NCBI GenBank assembly: GCA_030148335.1
Contig: JASBTQ010000013.1
Coordinates: forward strand, 37,114-101,113
Source: Allomuricauda sp.
GTDB taxonomy: Bacteria; Bacteroidota; Bacteroidia; Flavobacteriales; Flavobacteriaceae
Direction of reading: 5' to 3'
DNA: 64,000 nt
The notes beneath the pieces were generated by a model, which worked only from the letters and a program-made list of their open reading frames with translations, did no database searches and had not been told where the DNA came from. The position numbers and the translations under genes were made by a program. Of the stretch, positions 59,191 through 64,000 are shown piece after piece. The number at the start of each line of letters is the position of its first letter. The first letter of the stretch is position 1.

Positions 59191-60279
59191 ATGGCCACAA
59201 CGAAAATCATCAATAAAAAGTCTCTTGAATTTTTAGAAAAATACCTGAACAATCCCTCGCCTACGGGCTACGAATGGGAAGGCCAAAAAATCTGGATGGA
59301 CTACCTCAAACCCTATGTGGACGAATTTATCACGGATACCTACGGAACGGCCGTGGCCGTCATCAACCCAAAGGCAAAATACCGGGTGGTGATCGAGGGA
59401 CATTCGGATGAGATTTCCTGGTACGTCAACTACATTACCGACAACGGATTGCTGTATGTGATCCGAAATGGGGGGAGCGATCACCAGATCGCCCCATCAA
59501 AATGGGTGGACATCCACACCAAGAACGGTGTGGTGAAAGGGGTCTTTGGCTGGCCAGCCATCCACACCCGTGATCGTGCGAAGGAAGAACCGCCAAAATT
59601 GGAGAACATTTTTATCGACATAGGTGCCAAGGACAAGGCCGAGGTGGAGAAAATGGGCGTGCATGTGGGCTGCGTGATCACCTACCCCGACCAGTTCCAG
59701 ATATTGAACAAGGACAAGTTTGTGTGCCGTGCGCTGGACAACCGTGTAGGTGGCTTTATGATTGCTGAAGTGGCCCGTCTGTTGCACGAAAACAAGAAAA
59801 AATTGCCCTTTGGCCTCTATGTGACCAACTCTGTACAGGAAGAGATCGGTCTTCGTGGGGCAGAGATGATCACCCAGACCATAAAGCCCAACGTGGCCAT
59901 TGTCACCGATGTGTGCCATGACACCACTACGCCCATGATCGACAAAAAGAAAGAGGGTGAGATCTTGATAGGGTCCGGACCTGTGGTTTCTTATGCTCCA
60001 GCCGTGCAGAACAAGCTCAGGGAACGCATCATCGAAACGGCCGAAGGTAAAAAAATCCCGTTCCAGCGATTGGCGGCCTCAAGATACACAGGAACAGACA
60101 CAGACGCCTTTGCCTATAGCAACGGTGGCGTGGCCTCTGCCCTGATATCGCTCCCATTGCGCTATATGCACACTACGGTGGAGACCGTGCACAAGGACGA
60201 TGTGGAAAATGTGATCCGATTGATCTACGAAACCTTGTTGACCATCAAAGAGGGAGAGACATTTAGTTATTTTGATTAA
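59191..60279 (+). CDS. M42-family zinc aminopeptidase
   Basis: A 362-aa cytoplasmic aminopeptidase of the M42 (glutamyl aminopeptidase/FrvX) family, often misnamed endoglucanase. Metal and catalytic residues are visible: IEGHSDEISWYV (His near 70), ALDNRVGG (bridging Asp near 184), VQEEIGLRGAE (catalytic and ligand Glu), VTDVCHDTT, and a late His in YMHTTVETVH. M42 enzymes form dodecameric tetrahedral particles. A repeat hairpin follows the stop. Confidence 0.93.
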   Translation: MATTKIINKKSLEFLEKYLNNPSPTGYEWEGQKIWMDYLKPYVDEFITDTYGTAVAVINPKAKYRVVIEGHSDEISWYVNYITDNGLLYVIRNGGSDHQIAPSKWVDIHTKNGVVKGVFGWPAIHTRDRAKEEPPKLENIFIDIGAKDKAEVEKMGVHVGCVITYPDQFQILNKDKFVCRALDNRVGGFMIAEVARLLHENKKKLPFGLYVTNSVQEEIGLRGAEMITQTIKPNVAIVTDVCHDTTTPMIDKKKEGEILIGSGPVVSYAPAVQNKLRERIIETAEGKKIPFQRLAASRYTGTDTDAFAYSNGGVASALISLPLRYMHTTVETVHKDDVENVIRLIYETLLTIKEGETFSYFD

Positions 60280-60286
60280 CTAATTG

Positions 60287-60358
60287 GTCATACTGAGCAA
60301 AGTGAAGAATCTGATGCCTTAATCAGATTCTTCAGCAGTCAAACTCCTTCAGAATGAC
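60287..60358. repeat. 72-bp hairpin repeat element (GTCATaCTGA ends)
   Basis: The inner stem GAAGAATCTGAT/ATCAGATTCTTC is a perfect 12 bp around a 6-nt loop; outer ends GTCATACTGA and TCAGAATGAC pair 9 of 10. It starts 8 nt after the M42 stop. Form and size suggest a REP/MITE-like non-autonomous repeat, and it may also end M42 transcription. Confidence 0.7.
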
Positions 60359-60421
60359 ATTTGAGAACTATATCTCCACTTGCCTACGTTCGATAAGACA
60401 ATTTCTTATCTTTATGAACCT

Positions 60422-60970
60422 ATGGACGAGTTGGTAGATATTTTGGATGAGCAGGGCAACCCGACCGGACAATCCTGTTTGAAGTCGGAAGCGCACCGAA
60501 AGGGGCTTTGGCATCCCACCATCCATGTTTGGCTCTACAATAAAGACGGAAAGGTACTGATCCAACAACGTGGAAAGCACAAAGATACGCACCCCCTACT
60601 TTGGGATGTGTCGGTGGCCGGCCATGTGGCATCTGGGGAAAACATCCCGCTTGCCGCGGTCAGGGAAGTACAAGAGGAAGTGGGACTCACCATTTCCGAA
60701 GCGGACTTGGAGCCCATTGGTACTTTTAAGGCCATCCATAAGATTTCCGAGGATTTCATCGATGCAGAGCTCCATCACCTCTTTTTATGTGAGCTGAAAG
60801 TTCCCCTAACCGGACTGACCAAACAGGAAAGCGAAGTGGATGCCCTGGAATTGATCCCGCTCTTCCGATTTGCCGAAGAAACTTGGGGACTGGCCAATAC
60901 GGCCAAATATGTGCCCCACGGCCCCACCTACTACAAAACCATCGTAAAGGAGATTAAAAGTCGGATTTGA
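60422..60970 (+). CDS. NUDIX hydrolase
   Basis: A 182-aa pyrophosphohydrolase. The Nudix box is perfect: G, five residues, E, seven residues, then REVQEEVGL, at about residues 73-95. The N-terminus MDELVDILDEQGNPTG and HRKGLWHPTIHVWL match the YfcD/IPP-isomerase-like subgroup. I use the ATG at 60422; the open frame upstream (from 60380) borders the repeat element and is not conserved in type. The gene converges on hisS and overlaps its 3' end by 17 bp. Confidence 0.9.
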   Translation: MDELVDILDEQGNPTGQSCLKSEAHRKGLWHPTIHVWLYNKDGKVLIQQRGKHKDTHPLLWDVSVAGHVASGENIPLAAVREVQEEVGLTISEADLEPIGTFKAIHKISEDFIDAELHHLFLCELKVPLTGLTKQESEVDALELIPLFRFAEETWGLANTAKYVPHGPTYYKTIVKEIKSRI

Positions 60971-62648
60971 CAGCTTCTGCGAATTGTGCAAAAGCATCCA
61001 GACCATAGGCTTTCTGGTCGCCCGTTTTCATGTTCTTGGCCACAAATTTGCCTTCGGCAAGTTCCTGTTCGCCCAAAAGGACCACATAGGGAACTCCACG
61101 CTTATCAGCATATTTGAACTGTTTTTGCATTTTGGCATCCATGGGGTACAGATCGGCCCTTAATCCCAATTGGCGCAAAGAGGACACCAATTTGAGGGAG
61201 GCCAAACCTTCCTGCTTTCCAAAGTTGAGACAGAGCACGTCCAACGAAGTGTCCAGACTGTCTGGGAAAAGGCCCAATTCTTCCAAAACGAGATAGATGC
61301 GGTCCAACCCGAAGGAAATACCCACACCACTAATGTCCGGCCCATTAAAAATACTCGTAAGGTTGTCGTAGCGACCTCCACCTCCAATGGAACCCATGCT
61401 CACGCCATCGGGAGCGGCTACTTCAAAAATAGCTCCCGTGTAGTAGTTGAGCCCACGCGCCAAGGTCACGTCCAATTGCAATTGAGCAGACTGTAGCCCG
61501 ATCATCCCCACGGTGGAAATGATCTCTTCAAGTTCCGCAACCCCGAGCATGCCTACTTCAGAGTTGGCAAGCAAGGTTTTTAGTTGCTCCAGTTGTTCCG
61601 AAGCGGAGCCTGTCATCTCGAACAAGGGCTGCGCTTTGGCTATGGCATTTTCAGAAATGCCCTTTTCCATCATTTCGGCCTTGACCTTCTCCTCTCCTAT
61701 CTTGTCCAATTTATCAAGGGCCACGGTAAAATCGACCAACAGATGCTTGGCCCCGATCACTTCGGCGATTCCTGACAGGATTTTGCGGTTGTTGATCTTG
61801 ATGGTGGTGCCTTTCAACCCCAAATCGGTGAAAACGGCATCGTAGAGTTGTACAAATTCCGCTTCCTGCAACAGGGAATTGGCCCCTACCACATCCGCAT
61901 CGCACTGGTAAAACTCACGAAAACGGCCTTTTTGGGGCCTATCGGCACGCCAAACGGGCTGAATCTGGTATCTTTTAAAAGGAAAATCTATTTCGTTCTG
62001 GTGCATCACCACATAGCGGGCAAAAGGCACGGTAAGGTCATAACGAAGGGCTTTTTCGGAGATATATTCCGTCAAATATTTGTACTCTAAATCATAATAA
62101 AAGCTTCCAAAAATCTGAAAAATATACTCATCAAGATCATCTTCGTTTTTTTCGATGAATGAGTCCTGTAACTCATCAGTTTGTACTGTATGTTGAATTA
62201 AAAAATTCCAAATATCACTTACCAAATCATCTAAGGAAATTTTGCTGCCTAAGTTTTTTATTTCTTTATCACTCTTTAAATGATCTTTAAAATCATTAAA
62301 AAACTGGGATTTATATTGTTCTAAATCTGATATTGATGCTTCATTCTCATTTAAGTATACCACGGCTGAATGGTGGTAAATAACAGCTGATTTTATTGTT
62401 TGAATTATGAGTGAATTAAACTTATCCAGAAATTCCCCAGAATTCAAAATCTTAAAAATCAATCGGTCGCCTTCTTCCCCATATTTGCCCATCAAGGTGT
62501 CCGAATTTTCAAAAGATGGGGTCTCTATCGGCATGAAACCAAACGTTTCAAAATGTTTTTTGATGTTTTGGATGATATAGTTGCGCTTAGCGACCTCCGC
62601 TGGTGAAAAATCCCGGGTCCCTTTGGGTATGGATGGTTTCTGTGCCAT
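60954..62648 (-). CDS. hisS: Histidyl-tRNA synthetase with a large insert in the catalytic core
   Basis: Charges tRNA-His with histidine. From ATG 62648 it is 564 aa, against 420-460 for ordinary bacterial HisRS. The start is fixed by a -7 box at 62670-62677; the earlier TTG at 62672 would overlap it. Motif 1 region (FGFMPIETPSFENSDTLMGKYG, ~residues 36-57) and DRLIFKILNSG are normal. Residues ~75-195 are extra and A+T-rich. Then ALRYDLTVPFARYVV (histidine-binding strand), motif 2 (RYQIQPVWRADRPQKGRFREFYQCD), LARGLNYYTGAIFEV and motif 3 GVGISFGLDRIYLV are all intact. As an essential single gene it should be active. Confidence 0.95.
   Translation of the reverse strand: MAQKPSIPKGTRDFSPAEVAKRNYIIQNIKKHFETFGFMPIETPSFENSDTLMGKYGEEGDRLIFKILNSGEFLDKFNSLIIQTIKSAVIYHHSAVVYLNENEASISDLEQYKSQFFNDFKDHLKSDKEIKNLGSKISLDDLVSDIWNFLIQHTVQTDELQDSFIEKNEDDLDEYIFQIFGSFYYDLEYKYLTEYISEKALRYDLTVPFARYVVMHQNEIDFPFKRYQIQPVWRADRPQKGRFREFYQCDADVVGANSLLQEAEFVQLYDAVFTDLGLKGTTIKINNRKILSGIAEVIGAKHLLVDFTVALDKLDKIGEEKVKAEMMEKGISENAIAKAQPLFEMTGSASEQLEQLKTLLANSEVGMLGVAELEEIISTVGMIGLQSAQLQLDVTLARGLNYYTGAIFEVAAPDGVSMGSIGGGGRYDNLTSIFNGPDISGVGISFGLDRIYLVLEELGLFPDSLDTSLDVLCLNFGKQEGLASLKLVSSLRQLGLRADLYPMDAKMQKQFKYADKRGVPYVVLLGEQELAEGKFVAKNMKTGDQKAYGLDAFAQFAEAVKSDF
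62064..62426 (-). other. A+T-rich in-frame insert within hisS, about 121 codons
   Basis: By hand count, 62101-62460 has 101 G/C in 360 bases (28%), while the 60-base blocks at 61981-62040 and 62461-62520 have 48% and 47%. Leu codons switch to TTA, Ile to ATA, Lys to AAA. The encoded stretch is acidic and predicted mostly helical (for example SISDLEQYKSQFFNDFKDHL, SLDDLVSDIWNFLIQ, EDDLDEYIFQIFGSFYYDLE). It replaces a linker that is usually about 25 residues. I do not recognise a domain. There are no stop codons and no intein splice residues. Confidence 0.8.
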
Positions 62649-62669
62649 GTGGTTTTTAAAATTCTGGTG

Positions 62670-62677
62670 CAAATATA
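62670..62677 (-). promoter_or_regulatory. -7 promoter box of hisS
   Basis: The minus strand reads TATATTTG, a perfect TAnnTTTG, 21 nt before the chosen ATG. Confidence 0.6.
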
Positions 62678-62692
62678 CGTTTTAGGTTGAAG

Positions 62693-62915
62693 AACTCAGT
62701 ACGCAGGAAGCAGTGGGCGGTCAGAGGTTTCGGGTTTCGGGTTTCAGGTTTCAAGAACATATCCCAAAATTCCAATAACCTAGTAACACAATAACCCAGT
62801 ATGCAGTCGGCAGTAAATCAGTAACCAATCTCTGTCTATCTTCTATTTTCTATGCTCTATTTTCTCTTTTCTACATTCCAACAAAACCTTGAACTTGTTT
62901 CTTGGTCTTGAACTT
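62693..62915. repeat. Short-period repeat patch between DUF6495 and hisS
   Basis: Ordered tracts: GGGTTTC/GGGTTTC/AGGTTTC (period 7), CAATAACCTAGTAAC, CAGTATGCAGTCGGCAGTA, TCTATTT/TCTATGC/TCTATTT (period 7), CTTGAACTTG. The order is nearly that of the patch at 31060-31255. It separates two co-directional minus-strand genes and holds no gene. Confidence 0.65.
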
Positions 62916-62923
62916 TTTATAGA

Positions 62924-63394
62924 TCACTCCATAATCTGCTCAAACCATTGGTAGAGCTCACCTTTGGTGATGACGGCACCTTGTTTCAAAAGTTCGAACT
63001 TGTCCACGTTCTTGTCCTCGCCATAGGCTTTGGATGCGGTGAGGTATTCCACAAAATCGGACTGGAAATTTCGCTTGAACCAACCAAATCCTTCATTGGT
63101 CCGCAAATCGATCTCAGGGTTCAAGATCTTTACGGAAAGAAGTTTCATTTCCTTTTCCGTGAGATGGAACAGGTGCATGTGACGTTCGGAAATGTTCTCC
63201 AAGTATTCCACTTTGGACAACACCCCTTCCCAGATCAGGTCACTGAACACATCGATCTCCTCTTCGGCCACCTCTGGCTTATCCGCTTTGAGGGTTGCCC
63301 ATTCTTCGGCGGTGATGGACTGGGTGGCCAAAAAGTTGATGAACTCCGGGTGCAGTTCCTCCAATTGTTCCTTGGTCAATCGTTTGTACTTCAT
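62924..63394 (-). CDS. DUF6495-family protein of unknown function
   Basis: A 156-aa acidic soluble protein from ATG 63394: KYKRLTKEQLEELHPEFINFLATQSI, DVFSDLIWEGVLSKVEYLENIS and NEGFGWFKRNFQSDFVEYLT. I take it as DUF6495, a flavobacterial family; function unknown. The frame extends to 63481 but only through the promoter and the rplI terminator. A perfect -7 box ends 4 nt before the ATG. Confidence 0.72.
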   Translation of the reverse strand: MKYKRLTKEQLEELHPEFINFLATQSITAEEWATLKADKPEVAEEEIDVFSDLIWEGVLSKVEYLENISERHMHLFHLTEKEMKLLSVKILNPEIDLRTNEGFGWFKRNFQSDFVEYLTASKAYGEDKNVDKFELLKQGAVITKGELYQWFEQIME

Positions 63395-63398
63395 GGTG

Positions 63399-63406
63399 CA
63401 AAAATA
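63399..63406 (-). promoter_or_regulatory. -7 promoter box of the DUF6495 gene
   Basis: The minus strand reads TATTTTTG, then four bases, then ATG. It is a perfect TAnnTTTG with essentially no leader. Confidence 0.55.
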
Positions 63407-63443
63407 AAAAAGACTGGTTTTTGATGTCCCAAAAAACGGGAAC

Positions 63444-63470
63444 AAAAAAAGGGCCATGCAAGCACGGCCC
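63444..63470 (-). terminator. Terminator of the rpsR-rplI operon
   Basis: On the minus strand GGGCCGTG and CATGGCCC (one G-T pair) close a CTTG loop, followed by seven T. It starts 26 nt after the rplI stop. Confidence 0.9.
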
Positions 63471-63495
63471 TCAAAAATCATATCACATTTGATCG

Positions 63496-63948
63496 TTAGT
63501 TCGCCTCGGCGATCACTTCAAAAGGGAATTCCAATACAACTTCCCTGTGAAGTCTGATGACCGCCTCATAAGGACCTGTCCTTTTGATGGCTCCACCTTT
63601 GATGTTGATGAATTTTCTATCGATCTGGTGTCCTTCCTTGTCCAAAGCGGCGGCAAGGTCAATATTGGTCACCGACCCGAACAATTTGTCACCAGCACCT
63701 GCCTTGGCAGCGATACGGATCTCCAATTGTTTTAGGGCTTCAGCAATCTTGTTGGCCTCATCAACGATTTTCTTCTCTTTGTGGGCCCTTTGCTTAAGGT
63801 TCTCGGCCAAAACTTTTTTGGCAGATGGCGTGGCCAATGTGGCCAAACCTTGTGGGATAAGGTAGTTTCTGCCGTAACCGTTCTTTACGGAAACGATATC
63901 ATCCTTAAATCCCAAATCCTGTACATCTTCTCTTAGAATAAGTTCCAT
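63496..63948 (-). CDS. rplI: Large ribosomal subunit protein bL9
   Basis: A 150-aa two-domain ribosomal protein. The N-terminal rRNA-binding domain reads LILREDVQDLGFKDDIVSVKNGYGRNYLIPQGLA, followed by the long connecting helix (residues ~45-75) and a C-terminal domain ending HREVVLEFPFEVIAE. It is downstream of rpsR, the standard rpsF-rpsR-rplI order, and is closed by a terminator. Confidence 0.96.
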   Translation of the reverse strand: MELILREDVQDLGFKDDIVSVKNGYGRNYLIPQGLATLATPSAKKVLAENLKQRAHKEKKIVDEANKIAEALKQLEIRIAAKAGAGDKLFGSVTNIDLAAALDKEGHQIDRKFINIKGGAIKRTGPYEAVIRLHREVVLEFPFEVIAEAN

Positions 63949-63961
63949 TCTTCGGTATTTT

Positions 63962-64000
63962 TTATTTCAACATATCGCCAACGTACGGCATTAACGCAAT
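63962..64000 (-). CDS. rpsR: Small ribosomal subunit protein bS18, C-terminal fragment at the window edge
   Basis: Twelve codons and a stop on the minus strand translate to IALMPYVGDMLK, the C-terminal end of Bacteroidota S18. It ends 13 nt before the rplI start, as expected for the rpsF-rpsR-rplI operon. The rest of the gene lies beyond the window. Confidence 0.85.
   Translation of the reverse strand: MALMPYVGDMLK

Noticed and set aside
62064..62426. The hisS insert as an intein
   Set aside because: It lacks a starting Cys/Ser and a terminal His-Asn before a nucleophile, and at ~121 residues it is shorter than known mini-inteins. No splicing motif is visible. A group I/II intron is also unlikely because the whole segment is an open frame with protein-like composition.
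62693..62915. Repeat patches as CRISPR arrays
   Set aside because: The units are 7-8 nt and degenerate, with no constant 25-40-nt repeat and no spacers; no cas gene is in the window.

Overview
The window looks like a chromosomal segment from a marine-type member of the Flavobacteriaceae (phylum Bacteroidota). A Muricauda/Allomuricauda-like organism is plausible, but that is inference from protein resemblance. The pointers are Bacteroidota promoters (TAnnTTTG at -7), flavobacterial families (DUF4835/PorD, DUF6503, DUF6913, DUF6095, DUF4294, DUF6495, DUF4249 behind a TonB receptor), monomeric isocitrate dehydrogenase, long-form GAPDH, and about 45% G+C by eye. Almost all of it is housekeeping DNA, densely packed in operons on both strands. 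I see no prophage, insertion sequence, CRISPR array, rRNA or tRNA.

Layout. 1-2.5 kb: end of clpB. 2.6-6.2 kb: a GntP permease / RidA / M19 dipeptidase operon followed by a TetR gene. 6.3-9.0 kb: a histidine phosphatase, DUF6503, smpB, pcm. 9.1-16.5 kb: a long plus-strand run (Gfo/Idh oxidoreductase, hydroxybutyryl-CoA dehydrogenase, DUF1015, YggS, an exonuclease/GIY-YIG fusion, a K+ channel, miaA, gluconokinase). 16.6-29.1 kb: minus-strand envelope and cofactor genes (two-component system, coaE, YbbR, GT2, fabI, recN, PorD-like, coaBC, rpoZ, bamD, dapA, DUF6913). 29.2-31.0 kb: a 5'-nucleotidase split into two genes in reversed order. 31.3-35.0 kb: ligA, prmC and a GNAT gene on the minus strand. 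35.0-38.1 kb: a ribD operon. 39.0-41.6 kb: dnaA operon. 41.7-44.8 kb: lysozyme-like protein, mltG, GNAT, dapF. 45-53 kb: Do protease, GAPDH, trmD, rplS, a probable non-coding RNA, icd. 53-60 kb: TonB receptor/DUF4249, a second GntP, DUF4294, M42 peptidase. 60.4-64 kb: NUDIX, hisS, DUF6495, rplI and the last codons of rpsR.

The features most worth attention lie inside or between these ordinary genes. (1) hisS carries an in-frame, very A+T-rich insert of about 120 codons in the catalytic core, between motif 1 and the histidine-binding LRYDLTVPF strand. (2) prmC contains exactly six tandem copies of a degenerate heptamer (42 bp, in frame). The same heptamers occur in a set of short-period repeat patches that fill at least six gene boundaries here. 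(3) The 570-bp gap between rplS and icd has its own promoter-like signal and a strong terminator, which predicts an untranslated RNA of about 390 nt. (4) Six genes have the -7 promoter box only 4-6 nt before the start codon and may make leaderless mRNAs.
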